This document shows positions 24,951 through 38,179 of a stretch of DNA of 64,000 nucleotides, piece by piece. Source of the stretch: Coniella vitis (taxonomy: Eukaryota; Ascomycota; Sordariomycetes; Diaporthales; Schizoparmaceae); assembly GCA_011317545.1 (NCBI GenBank), contig WUJK01000016.1, forward strand, positions 310,001-374,000, given 5' to 3'. Below the pieces are notes generated by a model, which saw only the letters and a program-made list of their open reading frames with translations, did no database searches and had not been told where the DNA came from. Position numbers and translations under genes: made by a program. Positions within the stretch are counted from its first letter, which is position 1. The number at the start of each line of letters is the position of its first letter.

Positions 24951-26859
24951 TATCTTTCTGCACTACGCCCGTCCCAAGCAGCTATCCTTACGTATATAGG
25001 GTGGAAGTATAACTGACTAGTAAAGCTCGGATCCTATACAACTAAGAACCCTCGGTATTCCAAGCAGCCATATCTAGTAAGTAAAATTAGGTTGCATAGG
25101 ATACAAGACATGGCAAGGTTGTATACTACAGGATTGGAGGCGTTAGTCTCGCACTGACACAGGCTGAGCGCACTCGGTGTGAATTTAATAATACCAGTGT
25201 TGTTCTTTCCGAAATTCTTTTGAATATTTCATAGATACCTAGTACATTGTCTCATTCATAACCTGCTCTTCCTACAATTACATTCCTCCCTCCGGAAGAA
25301 TTCGATTCTTATTCCTAGAGGTAAACGTACCGGGCATAGCCCTCGTTGATGAGGATCTAATTCCCGAGGAAGCTTAACATAAGTACCTTTGGCGTTGGGT
25401 TCATTGCTCCACATATCAACTTAAATAATAACGAGGAAGATATTTTTACCTTTGATATACAGATAGGCGGCTTTTCGTAACCACCCCGGTCAAGTTCGAA
25501 CCGTAGTAAAGCAGATATAAAGACATTGTTAGCTAGACTTTAGAAGCCCTTGCAGCTATAGTTCTTCCGGGTTTGGCTTCTAGCGGTATAGATGTACATT
25601 GATAAGCCGCCTTTGGCTAGCAAAAAAGCTCGGAAGCCTAACTACTATAGCAAGTACGACGACGTCGGCTTAAAATATTTTGAAACCCAAGTCTACCCTA
25701 GTACATCGATTGTCGTGCCATTCAGTATGATATAATGTCGCCGATATAGACTTGGCTCCCATATCCATAGCCTCTTGACGTTCCTGCACCACAGCCTTTT
25801 CCGCATCTATCGACGCGTAATTTTGATCAACGTGAGTAATTTCGTCTTTATGAAATATCTTTACAGAATTCGTCTTCGAATCTAGAGACATACGCGATGT
25901 CAGGAATACGAGCACAAATATAGCAGGGTTGTTATATGGCCGGTCTGAATAAAACAATGTTAATCAATCAATAGAGAACAAGCGAGAAGATATACTCTGG
26001 ATCGGACTAAGAAGACTACAGAGGCATTTTCACTGTCTGAAAGGGTTATCACCGAGGTCTGCGCTGCTTAGTTGATAGTTTGACGTGACATTAACGCGGA
26101 GGAGGAGAATATGAGAGGAGTAGGTAGCCGCTACCCTGTGTACGCGCAGCTGTCGGATCGCGAAGAAGAGGAGGACGTCGATGATATGCGGTCCAGGGAT
26201 AGCAAACGAATAATTGTTTGCGACTTATATCGTATCAACAAAACGCTTCAGGAAAGCCTTTGCAAAAAACATCTCAAGTATAGGACTGTTCATGTTAACA
26301 AAACAAATGTGCTGCTACGGTCGCCGAGATATGCCAGATTCTCAACCGATGCTGACTGTTATTAGCACCCGAAGGTTTTGAACTCATTCTTTATATATAG
26401 AGTATACTTGCTTTTATGATAAGATTTCATATCTTAACATTACAGCAAGGCCTCAGCCAGAACCTGCTATAGCCGGTTACAGGTACTTAATACAGGAGCT
26501 AGCTATTTTGGATTTACCAGAGCACCCAACTCTGGGACATACCGGTGCGCAAGCGCAACAATGGGCTGAAACCCAGCGATGCAAAGGATAGAATTGAGAC
26601 TGGTAACATTGTAAATCAACGTAGTCTCCAATGTTTGAAAAGAAGGGAAAGGGAGTCAGTCTGTGCACCACCAGTAAGTACATCGCCATCACAATTACAG
26701 CCACAGCAGTCACCTACAACAGTCACCCACAGTAGGAATTCAGAGGCGCTACGGAGGTCTATAGTGCTTAGTGTCTATAACTTATTATTGAATTAAACTT
26801 CAGGGAGAACGATCATGGAAACTAACCATTTATTAAATGAATTACCAGGGCATTCAACT
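24951..26859. other. Ordinary DNA with small unassigned frames
   Basis: Composition returns to near normal. A + frame with an ATG at 26111 (84 codons to 26365) is acidic then basic with no known domain. A minus frame at 25670-25891 from its first ATG (MSLDSKT) is also unassigned. About 25440-25660 keeps some RIP-like TAG words and may be an old repeat edge. Nothing here can be named. Confidence 0.35.
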
Positions 26860-28265
26860 CGCCGCCTATAGGGCCTGATATATGCAAAGTCTGATATATA
26901 TAGGGACTTAAGGACCGGAAAAAGAAGAAACAGAAAGAATAACCGAGGGGAAAAACACCTAGAGAGAAAACGACCAGGAAATCAACCAGAAAAATCAATC
27001 AGATAAAAGCACCCAGGGAGGAAAGAACGAGACAAAAGCAATAACGGAGAAAACAAATAGATTAAAGCATCCAGGGAGAGACTAACCAGGGAAGTCAAGT
27101 AGGGAGAAAATGTGAAGAGAGACAAGAAAAAACCGTATAGCGATATAACCTCTTGGAGACGATAATCCAGAAAAGGATAATTAAGGAAAAAGTAAGTAAG
27201 AATGAAACTAATTCGAACCAACAAATAAGGACAAGGTATTTAGACAGAAAGCCTATGAGACAAAACTAATTGGGAGAAAAGTATGTAAATTAAAGTTTAT
27301 AAGAGAATAAGTGCATAGAAGTACCTTGAGAGACAATAACCAGAAAGGTAACTCGAGAGAGAATATATAATAATTAGTAGAATAACAATTACATAAAGAA
27401 TAATTAAAGCCAAAACCGTTTAACAATAGCAGATAAAGAGAAGAGGTCTAGGGAGAAACCCTTTCGTAAAAGCATAATTAAGAAAGAATATTTGAATTGA
27501 AGCTATCAAGAGAAAAAGTAAATAAATATAATAAGAGAAAATAAGTAGAGCCGGAACAAGAAGAAGAGAAAAGGCAGAAAGAGCGAATAGAAAAGCAAAC
27601 CTAAAAAGCAAGAGGAGAAATAAATAAACGGGGAGAAAGTAATTGAAGAAAAAGAGAAAATAGAAGAAAGACTAAGAAAACTCAATAAAGAGTTAAACAA
27701 CCAAGCTAAAGCCAGCTACGAAGGAAGAATTAAATAAGAATAAATAGAAGCTATAACTAAAGAAAAGAAGCAATCCAAAAGAGAACGATTTAAGAAAGAA
27801 TAATTAGAGAAACACGATTAATGAGGAATACCTAGTAAAGAATATTAATAAAATACATTAGAAATAATAACTAGTGAAAAGGAATTAGGATAGAAAAACT
27901 AAAGGAGAAGAATAAAAGAAAAAGAATACCTAGAGAAAGGTGAAAAAAGAAAGAATATGTAAAGAAAGAAACATTAAAGATTACTTAAGAAACGATAAAT
28001 AGATTAAAGGCTAGGAAGCTTGGATTATAAAAACAGATTACCAAATACACGTAATAAAAAGGCAATAAATTAATACGAAATATACAGAGAATAATACTCG
28101 ATAAAACGTAGAAGACAATAAAAACTAGATATAACTTAGCTTAGAAAAGATATTCGAAAGATTAAAGTAAATACTATTTGAAAAGGAGAACTAAAGAAGG
28201 ATAAATAGAGAGAGATACTATAAAGAAGCACGAAGGAGAAAACAATTAGAGTAAAATAACTAAGA
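26860..28265. repeat. Purine-rich (A/G) low-complexity tract, left part
   Basis: The + strand is overwhelmingly A and G (words such as AGGGAGAAAA, AAATAGA, GAGAAAG) over about 1.4 kb, with degenerate recurring phrases like CCAGGGAG early on (about 26957-27080). The long Leu/Phe/Ser-rich minus-strand frames here are only the complement of this composition. The tract ends at the target duplication of element A and resumes beyond it. Confidence 0.65.
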
Positions 28266-28270
28266 ATAAA

Positions 28271-28726
28271 TATAATAATCTTTGCCTGAATCCCGGATTC
28301 TGGAAGTACCTATAAGTTATATATTAGCAGGTGGGGAAGTATTACCTTTAAGTCTTCGTACGTTATCGAGCAATATTAAGTATTATAAGTAATTAAGAGG
28401 GATTACCCTATTATATAAAATAATACTTAGATTTATAACTAAAGATTATAAGGAAGACTATCTAATAGCTAGGAAATCTATCGTCCTTATATCCTTCCGT
28501 TATTCTATTTATTAATATATAGCCTATCTAAGCCTATTAATACCTATAGTTGCTTATTAACTATCCGATAGGTAATAGTAATCTCTTATAGGCTTTACCC
28601 TAACCCTAATTATATTATCCGTATTCCTTATATAAGAGATCCCTATCGGTCCGTTAAGGTTCCGATTTACTAGTATATAGTTATACTAGCCTATTCCTAT
28701 AACCTATATATTTATAGGTTATAATA
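28271..28726 (-). repeat. 3' LTR of element A
   Basis: It reads, on the minus strand, TATTATAACC to ATTATTATA. Its first ~100 bases in window coordinates keep C and G at sites mutated in the 5' LTR (AATCTTTGCCTGAATCCCGG), so RIP weakens at the outer edge of the element. It carries ACCCTAACCCTAA near 28598. Confidence 0.92.
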
Positions 28727-29091
28727 TTATCTCCCTTCTATCGGTTTTTATCCCTAAAGACCTATAGTATTTCCGTAAGTAGTCCTGCCTAATATTCTTA
28801 CTTCGGATTATACCTTCTTAATTCGTTATATCTTTTAGAATTATAAAATCGTATATTACGAATCCGTCTTTATCTTTATCTAAGAAGTGTATTACTATTT
28901 TAAACCGTTTTATATATATCGAAACCTAAGGTTACGAAGTTATACCTTATTCGTTATACCTAAAGGAGGGGTTAGTATATAAGATAGTTAATAGTATAAA
29001 AAGTTATATATAATATACTAAACGAAATCGTTCTTATAATATATTACGAGTACTAGTATCCTTATATAAATAGTTTTTCTTAATAATTCTT

Positions 29092-29493
29092 ATTATATTA
29101 GTATTAATTCTTTCCTTAGTATCTAAGATTAACGACGAGTTAATATATTTAGATAATTATAAATTAGAGGAGGAGGAGTATCTATTTAAGTATTAGAGGG
29201 AACTTATTAATATATAAGCCTATCTAATAAAGGCTTTAGTTAGATTATCTCGTTTAAAGAAATAATAACGGTTTCTTTAAGAGAAGGGTATAAAGTTAGT
29301 AAACGCTAGTTTAGAAGAGGAGGAATATAAGCGGGTTACCGAGGCTATTTAAACCGTAGCTGCTAAAAAGGCTATTTTATCTATATAGGATCCTTCGTTT
29401 AAGGGTATAGACTAGAATATATTAGTAGCGCTTAATACTACGATTAATTAATCCGGGTTCGATTTAGGGAGTCCGAATATAGGTAGCTCTTAA
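29092..29493 (+). pseudogene. Antisense coiled-coil frame in the 3' region of element A
   Basis: One + strand frame, opposite to the pol genes of A, reads as protein with only RIP-type stops: KINDELIYLDNYKLEEEEY, then LVRLSRLKK, then a helical KLVNASLEEEEYKRVTEAI, ending GFDLGSPNIGSS and tandem stops. The heptad-like Leu and charged residues suggest a coiled coil. It lies between the chromodomain and the 3' LTR. Short coiled-coil proteins of unknown role are common near fungal transposons, but that link is from memory. It could be a captured host exon, an element-encoded antisense ORF, or a separate small insertion. Confidence 0.5.
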
Positions 29494-29544
29494 TAAGGGG
29501 TCTAGTTATTCCTATAGGTAGTTATTATAGTTAAAGATATAAAT

Positions 29545-29616
29545 AGTCTTATAGCTTAATAGTTAGAGCTCTTAATTTCTTACTAGGAGGTCCGGGGTTC
29601 GATTCCCTATAATACC
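29545..29616 (+). tRNA. RIP-damaged tRNA-like cloverleaf (pseudo-tRNA), nominal anticodon TCT
   Basis: 72 bases fold as a full cloverleaf: acceptor AGTCTTA/TAATACC; TA at positions 8-9; D arm GCTT/GAGC; anticodon arm CTTAA/CTAGG with loop TTTCTTA (TCT at 29578-29580); variable AGGTC; T arm CGGGG-TTCGATT-CCCTA. The B-box word GGTTCGATTCC is intact. Mispairs at acceptor 1-72, anticodon stem 31-39 and T stem 49-65 are what G-to-A or C-to-T mutation would produce. Position 37 is T, where tRNAs carry a purine, and one acceptor pair (C-T) stays unexplained. It is probably a tRNA-derived relic, such as a SINE head, not a working gene. Confidence 0.5.
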
Positions 29617-29639
29617 TTCTTTATCCGAAGCTATAATAA

Positions 29640-32600
29640 CTTTTTATTTTTCGTATTCTTTAATAAGGTCTAGGTATATATTCTTTAGTAGTTCCTAAGT
29701 ATTTTCCGAATTATCGTAATCTTTCTATTTAATAAGATATTATTTTCCGTATCTACGTTTATATAAGTCGAGAATCTATTTAACTTTATATTATACTTAT
29801 TCTAGTTTAATAATATCTATATCGTATAAAAGCTCTGCGTCTATTAGTACTAGTTCTAGAAGTAAAATATAGAAGACCGGGTATAAATATATATATAGGA
29901 TTTCGAGTTCGTAGTTAACTAGTGAAATTTATTATATAATTTTATAAGGTCCGAGTTTTTTATAATCGAGTTTATTACTAGGTTTAGTAGTTTTAATATT
30001 TTTATAGTTAAGGTAGATTTTATCTCCCTTCTATAGGATTAGTCCCTTAATCCTTTTCTAATTAGCGTACTTTATTATTTATTCTTTAATATCCTAAAGT
30101 ATATATTAAGTATCTTCGTATAATTACTTAATTCTTCTAGCGTATTAGTCTGCTATTTCTACGTTTCCACCTAGTAGTATTTTATAATATACCGTAGGGT
30201 TATATCTATAGAGTAGGAAGAATAGTAATTTTCCTATACTCGTTATATCTATACTATTATAAGCGAACTATATAATTAGTAAAAGTTCGACCTAATTATT
30301 TTATTCGTAATTAACGTAGTATTATAGATACTATTCTATAATCTAGTTAGTATATTCTGTTTATCTATCTATCTAAGGATAAAATACCGTAGATATACGT
30401 TATATTATTCCGAGGTATTTAGTAAGTAAGATCTAGAATTTCGATACGAATTTTCTATCTCTATCTAATATAATTTCCTAAGGTATTCCGTAGTTAGCGA
30501 TAATAATACGGAGGAATATATATACGAGTTCTTCTATAGTACTACTTTCCTTATATAGTAGGAAGTATATATACTTACTTAGTCTATAAACTATTACTAA
30601 GATACTATCGTACTATACCTAAGTTAAGGGTTTTTATAAGAGAGGTAGCTTAATAATAAAGTCTAGACTAATAAATAACTAAATAGTCGTAGGTACTAGT
30701 AGAGGTTATAATAGTCTATAAGGTTTATATCGTTCTATCTTATTCCGTTTATATATATTATAGTTATTAACGATATCCGTAACTCGTTTCTTAAGGTTTA
30801 ATAGGTTCTAATAGCGTTAGATCCTTTTATAAGTTGCTCTAATTCCTTAGTATCTATATACTAATATATTATAAATACTTTTAATATAATCGTTTTATTC
30901 TAATATCGTTATATTATCGAGGTTAGGTATTCCTCCTTCGATATATAGTATTATATTAAGTTCCTTAATAATAGATAATATAGTAAGGTTACCTTCCGAA
31001 TCTTCCTTAAAGATTACTATAATATCTTAATCTTTATTATTATTATCCTTATAATCTAACCGTTTATTAAAAGCGTTTACTTATTCGTTTTCCTTACCTT
31101 TATAATAGATAACCTTAAAGTCGAATTCTAATAGAAATTCGTATTATCTAACTTATCGTTTATTAAGCTGCTTTATCGAGGTAAATACCTGGAGATTCTT
31201 ATAATCCATATATATAAGAATTTATTACTTTACGCCGATAAGATAATATCGCTATTCCCTAAAGGCTTCTATTATTATTATAAGTTCTTAATCGGGCGTT
31301 CTATAGTTAAATTCTAATCCGTTTAGCTTTTTACTAAAATTACTAACTATCCGTAATCGTCCTTTATTATCGTATTATCCGAGTTATCTACCGAGTATAT
31401 AATCGGATATATTTATCTCGATCTCGAAAACTTTATCTTAATCTGCTTCGATTAGGATTAGTTCTAATATAATTATATCCTTAATTATATTAAAGGCTTT
31501 CTATACCTATTCGTTCTAGTTAAAGGTAATATCCTTTTTCGTAAGTTCCGTAAGTAGTATTACGATATTATTATAGTTTTTAATAAATTATCGGTAGAAG
31601 TTAATATAGCTTAAGAAGGCTCTAATATCCTTAATATTCTAAGGTATAAGCTAATCCCTAACTGCTTATACTTTATCTTTCTATATTCGTATATACCCTA
31701 GTATAATAGTATACCCGAGATAATCGACTTTTTAAGTATTCTAGTTATATTTAATAGGTTTTACTAAATCTTATTATCTTAGAGAATTTATAGGATTATT
31801 ATAATATATTTCTAATATTCTTCGAATATCTTTAAGTAAATAAGGATATTATCTAGGTAAGCGATTATAAAGTAGTCGAGGTATTTATATAGGATAAAGT
31901 TTATTATTTCTTAGAATAATATAGGGGCGTTAGTAAGTCCGAATAGTATAATAAGATATTCGAAATATCTATAGCGTATTCTAAACGCTATTTTCTATTC
32001 TTCTCCGGGTTTAATACGAATATATATATATCTTTCTTTAAGGTCGAAGGCTATAAACTATTAGGCTCCTCTAAATCTATCTCTAAATTCTTTAAAGAGA
32101 GGTAAGGGGTATCGATTCTTAATTATAATATCGTTAAGTTACCGATAGTTAATATATAATCGTAGTTTACCGTTTTTCTTTAGTATAAATAGGATTAGGT
32201 ATCCTATTAGTAAATAGGAAGGTTTAATATAGCCTTTCTTAAGATTTTCGTCGATATATTCTCTAAATACTTTAAGTTTATCCTTATTTAATCCGTAGAT
32301 AGGAAAGAACTTTAATTATTCTCCTTCTTTAAGTAGGATCTTATAATTATATAGGCTATGCTTTAATAGGCTATTATCGAATTTTCCTTAAAATAGTTTT
32401 ATAAACTTCCGATACTCTTCTAGTATACCGGAGAGGTTTCTAAACGTATCTTCGTCTTATATAGTTACTATTATAAGGAGATATCGTTATATATACTTAG
32501 TTCCTTCTTAAACTTACTACGATAATATATCCTATTATCTATAAAATCCTATTATATCGTATCTTAATCTATTATATCCCCTCTTCTATAAGGTATTAAC

Positions 32601-32728
32601 TATTATTAGATCCTTCTCTATAAGTTATCGAGGTTTATCGTATCTTAGGGTAGCTATTATCTTAGCTCTTCTCGATTTAGAGGTATATATAAATTCGTTT
32701 AAGCCCCTATTACCTAGGTATCGCTTAG
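29640..32728 (-). pseudogene. Pol remnant of element A: RT, RNase H, integrase, chromodomain
   Basis: Read on the minus strand from 32.7 kb downwards. Reverse transcriptase has its catalytic box at 31848-31859, reading YLDN as in element D. RNase H follows around 31.0-31.5 kb. The integrase core at about 30560-30670 reads LDFIIKLPL, then YDSILVIVYRLSKY. The integrase tail near 29850-29970 shows LDYKKLGPYKI and YPVFYI. A chromodomain at about 29650-29800 includes ILDLYKRRYGK, YLIK and KDYDNSENT. Stops lie at most Gln and Trp positions. The gene is split from its 5' part by element B at 32729. Confidence 0.82.
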
Positions 32729-32889
32729 TATTATAGACCCGTACTAAGCACGCTTAGCACGTGGTTGGCTATATATAGATATATAGTAACGGTCTAGTTA
32801 CTAATATATAACTCTCTCTTCTTTATAATTGGAATAATATATTATAGCACCTATTAATAACTACTACTTATAGGTCTAGCCTATAATAT
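32729..32889 (+). repeat. 5' LTR of element B
   Basis: It starts TATTATAGACCCGTAC and ends CCTATAATA, consistent with RIP-altered TG...CA ends. The only differences from the 3' LTR noticed are transitions and one length difference (for example CACGTGG against TATATAG). Confidence 0.92.
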
Positions 32890-32999
32890 TTCCAACTATT
32901 AATACCTCCCTTACTATAAGTAGCTTTAAACTTATAAGTAATAGAACCTAATTATAGGATAATACTAATAGGGGCTATTAGCCCTCCCGAATCTATAAC

Positions 33000-35900
33000 T
33001 AGGGATATTACCGTCTACTACTAACTCGCTAAACTCCGTATATATTAACTTAATCTTAGTATATAACTCGCCGAGATTATACTACTTCTTACTTTACTCT
33101 CGGCTAGCTAACGGGATATATTATCCTAATAGTCGGGCGGCTTACCGATTATACCCCCCGGCGATATACCGATACCCTCGATAGATTTAAGCGCGCTTAT
33201 AGCGCTCCCGATATAGAGGAAGCCCTTACCTATACCGGCGCCGTATAGCGGTATAAGGGACGCCTAGTATATATAGCGGACCTCGATAAAACTTAAGCTT
33301 ATATTTAACTAGGAGTTTATTAGACCGCCTATTGCTTATTAGTATTATATATATATATAGCTAAGCCCTAACGTTTAGCGGATAATTATAGCTTTCTATT
33401 AATCTAGATAATCCTTAGATTAGGATATAAAGGCCTTCCTAGATTACCTAGCTAGATATTATATAAACCCTTATAAGAAGGATAATACGATATAGGACCT
33501 AATAACGATATATATAAGAGATAGGGAACTCTTCTCTTATTTTATCGTATACTTCGAGAAGATTATAATAGCGGCCGGAGGCCTAAACTAGGACGATAAT
33601 ATTAAGGTTAGCTTTTTATAATAATCTCTCTCTTATCGTATCCGCGATAAGGCTATTAGCTAAGGGGTAAGCTTAATAGATTATATTAGTATTTAGGATT
33701 CTTATTATACGATTACCTAAGACTTAGAGTTATAGGATATAGAAAGGAAGACTCGGGGATAATAAAGACCCCTAGCTACCGCTTAGGGGGAGGATATTCC
33801 GATAACGGGAGTTAATATAGTATAATCTATAGATTAGAGATTACCGGTAGGTTTTAAGGCGGGTCCGATATAGCCCTATATAGCGTAGATATTATAGGAA
33901 GTTTAGGTATATCGGAAGGAGTAAGGGGCGTATATATATTATAGTTCTTAGGATTACGCTATTCGTAACTACTCCCTAGGGCCTATAAAGTAGCCTACGA
34001 TAGTAAATATAGCGCTAATCGAGGCGGATATAATACCTAAGGATACTATTATAGTAACGGGAAATATATAGCGCTTAGGTAGAGTCTCGCTTAAGTATAG
34101 GGAGCGGGTAGATACCGCTATAACCGCTTATTATACGATAATAGAGAGATATAAGTAAGAATAGATAAACCTTTACTCTATATTCTTACCCTCTTTAATA
34201 AGTCTATCTTTATAAATATATTAATAGATAATAGGTATAGTTATTACGCCGCTATAAGCCCTAAGATTATAAGTTAGCTAAGAATAACTTATATTAGGGT
34301 ACCCCTTAGACCGCTTAAGACGGTTATAGGGATAGCTTAGGGTATTATTATCTCCGAAATCGCTTTCGCAGATACGGATATTAATAGTTAGGTAATAAGG
34401 ATTAGGTTTTATATTATCCTAGGCCTAGGTTATAAGATAATTTTAGGTTTACCTTAGCTTTATTATTAAGGGGTTAAGGTAGATAGGGTGCGATCTTAAA
34501 TTATAATCGGGGCGGTAAATAGGATAATAATCTAAATACTCTCGTTACGGTTAACGCGGGTCTAGGTTATAGTATTATTATTCCTTCCCGATTCGCTTCG
34601 GTAATAGGGCCGGTATTAATATAGGGAGGAATATAACGAGGTTTTCTTTTCGAGCCTTTATAAGATAACCTCTATCCTTACCGGCTATATATAAGAGAAG
34701 CCTATAGAGGGGCTATTATAGCTCCCTCTTAAATTCGTAAAATTTTAGGATCTATTCGATAAGGAAAAATCCGCTATCCTACCTCTATATAAGGGTAGTT
34801 ATAATTACTATATTCGGCTAAAGTCGGGCGTAAATAGGGAGCCCGCCGAGCTCCTATAGGGCCCTCTCTATAATATATTATATAATTACCTAATCGAGCT
34901 ATAAAGGTAGATTATAGAGTTAATAGACCGTAGTTAGGTTTAAGCGAGCTCTTCGTCGGCTATAGCGCTAGTCCTGCTTATAAAGAAGGTAAGTAATAGC
35001 TAGCGCTTCTATATCGATTACCGGGCGTTAAACCGTATTATAAAGAAAGACCGGTACCCCTTTCCGCTTATTAAAGAGATATTTCGTAGCCTTATTAATA
35101 CCCGGTAGTTTATTAAGTTAGATATAAAGGCTACTTTCTATAAGATCCGTATTATAAAGGGCTAAGAATATTTAATAGCGTTTAGGATATAATTCGGGCT
35201 CTTTAAATAGCTTATAACGCCTTTTAGTTTAATAAGCGCCCCTACGATATTCTAGCGGTTTATTAATAATACTTTATACGGTATCTTAGATAACTACGTT
35301 ATAGCCTATTTAGACGATCTATTAATCTACTCCTCGGGGTTTAGGGAGGATTATATTATAAAGGTCTCGGAAGTTCTATACCGGTTAAAGGATTTAGGCT
35401 TATTCTTAGATTTAAAGAAGTATAAGTTTATAATAACGGAGATTAAGTATTTAGGATTTATTATTAAGGCCGGTAAAGGTATCCGGGCCGACCCCGAGAA
35501 GGTAATAACGGTATATAATTAAAAGGCCTTACGGAAGGTCTTAGGGGTTCGGAGTTTCCTTAGGTTTACTAACTTCTACCGAACTTTTATCGATAGGTTT
35601 ACCGAGATTACCGAGCTATTAATCGAATTAACTCGAATAGGGGTATTATTTATATAGATAGATACTTATAATATAGCCTTTAAGTAGCTTAAGCGGGCTT
35701 TTACTATAGCGCTTATTCTAAGTTAGTAGGATCCCGAGTAGGAGATAATTATTAAGCCGGATTATTCTAAGTATTTACTCGGTAGCTACCTCTTATAATT
35801 TAATAAGAAAGGGGTTCTACGCCCTATTATATATTATTTAACTCGCTTTATAGCGGCGGAGCGTAACTATATTATATATAATAAGGAGTTATTAGCTATA

Positions 35901-37900
35901 ATCTCTTATCTTAAGGCGTAATTATTTAAGCTCTATAATATACGCCGTCCGTTTATAATACTTACCGATTATAAGGGCCTAGAGTATTTTATAACGTTAC
36001 GCCTAATCTCGGAGCAGTAGATATACTAAGCCGAACTTTTATCTCTTTTTCGGTTTTATCTTAAATACCGGCTAGGCCGGTTAGCTAATCGCCCCGATAT
36101 ATTCTTAAAGTAAGAGTAGGATATTATCGGACCTATAAAGGAAATAGCTAGGGTTTTCTAGCTTATCTTTATTTTAGGATTCTCGCCTCGGGTTAAGGGG
36201 TAAATAACCTATAACGCCTCCGTATTACGCCTATTTAAGGACCGCCCTAACTCCGATAATAAGGCGCTTTACCTATATACGTCTTCCCGCTTAGGGTTTA
36301 TTAGGGCTTTATACTATACTAAGGCTCGAGTAGTATTATATATCGCTATAGCTCTTTCGCTACTAGGAAGTATATTATTCTATAATAAGATATTCTAAGC
36401 TTTATAGAATAAAGCTACTAGGTATAACTAGAATTATACGAAAAGGCTAAAGGCGGTATAGGAAGGTATATAATAGTTCCTAATAAAGGCTAAGATTCGA
36501 GAGTAAATTAGAGATTATAATATTAATAGCTAGGGCGTTTTATTATACCGAGGATATATTTAGCTCCCGGAATAAGAACCTTTAATAATAGCTATACTCT
36601 AAAGGGTATATAACTCGCCCCTTAACGGGTATCTTAGTATTAGTATAACGTTCGTAATTCTACGCTATAATTATTACTAATATAATATATCTCGTAATAT
36701 AAAGGCCTTTAATAGGGCTTATAACGTTTACTATCGAATTAATTACTTAAGACGCTGCCGTTAGGGATTATTATAGCCCCTACCTATTCTTAATCGCTTT
36801 TAGAAATAGATCGTTATTAACTTTAAGGTAGAATTCCTAGCTTATAAAAAGGAGTATCTATAATTCCTTATAATTATTACTAATCGGCTTTCTAAGTATA
36901 TATAACTAAAGGCTATAATTTCTATATCGGTAGAAGCGTATATTATATAGTTTATTAAGGTTTAGTAATAGTTTAGGGGTTTTCTAGAAACGATTATAAG
37001 TAACTACGGCTCGGATTAGGTCGGCTCCTTTTAATCTACGCTTTATATTAAGCTAAATATTTATTAATTACTATCGACCGCCTTTTATCCTAAGACTAAT
37101 AGGGGGATAGAAAGGGAGAATTAGGAGGTTTAGAAGTACCTTAGGGCGTATATCGGGTTCTCCTAGTTTAATTAGCCGTCCTATCTTATAACCGCTTAGC
37201 TTACGCTTAATAATCGAGATTCCTCCGTTATAAGTATTAATACTAATAAACTATTAAATAGTTTTAATATTAACCCCCTACCGAAGTTATTATTAGAATC
37301 TATCTTTATAATAATAGGTCGGGGCCGTATTATTACCTTTTTAGAGTACTTATATAGTAATATAGAGATAGCTTAGGCTGCTATAATATATACCTAGTAA
37401 TAGTAAGAGGATAGCGTAAATAGAATGCGCCGGCTTATATATAAGTTCGAGGTAGGCGACTTAGTCTAGCTATTACTATATAATATTAAGACGAATAGGC
37501 TTAATAAGAAGCTCGATTAGCTTTATAATAGGTATCGAGTTATAGCTATTCTATTACCTTTTATTATTACGTTAAATATACCGATAGGGGTTTATCCTAC
37601 CTTTTATATAGAGCTAGTAGAACCCGATAAGGGTATACCCCTATTATTATAGGACGTAATAGATATATATCCTACGCTTATCCTAGTTCCTAATAGCTTA
37701 GGTATTACTATAGAGGAGTTCTATATAGAGGAAATCCTTATAACTAAGAATAGGCCTAAGCGTAATAAGTATAGGTTAGCTTTAGTTAAATAGAAGGGCT
37801 ATAATAAGCCTATATAAGAGCTATTAAACGTAGTTATAAATATAAAGGTACTAGATATATTTAAGGTAAAATAGGGTAATATTTATATTAATAACGGCCT
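33000..37900 (+). pseudogene. Gag-pol remnant of element B
   Basis: The gag region (about 33.0-34.2 kb) is too degraded for motif calls. Reverse transcriptase lies around 34.95-35.6 kb: PFSLISAPTIF near 35220, and the catalytic box YLDD at 35307-35318 is intact because its two Asp codons (GAC GAT) lack the TpG context RIP prefers. RNase H follows (about 35.75-36.1 kb). The integrase His/Cys and core region is at about 36.6-37.2 kb, with KVEF and FLIIITNRLSKY near 36820-36900. A chromodomain at about 37720-37830 reads EEILITKNR, then KYRLALVK and a stop, then KGYNKPI. Many Gln and Trp codons are stops, so no product can be made. Confidence 0.78.
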
Positions 37901-38179
37901 AACTCGGACTATATAGCGTAGGCGCGCTAGGGCTATATTATTATTATAAAAGCTAACTACTTATCCTTAGTCGATTATTAGGCGCTTATAGGCTAACTTC
38001 TACTATCTCTATCTTAGATATTATTATCCTTATAGCTACCTTCGTATATATTATCGTAGCTATCTTCTTTATAGTATAGATAGGGGTTATTATCGTCGGC
38101 CTCGTTACGGGTATAAATAGTAGCCGCTTTATAACCGCCCGAGTTATACTAGCGAATATAGGGAAAATAGGGGGCTAGC

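Noticed and set aside
27420..27700. Leu/Phe/Ser-rich minus-strand frames that look like membrane proteins
   Set aside because: They are the complement of an A/G-rich low-complexity tract; any frame there reads hydrophobic.
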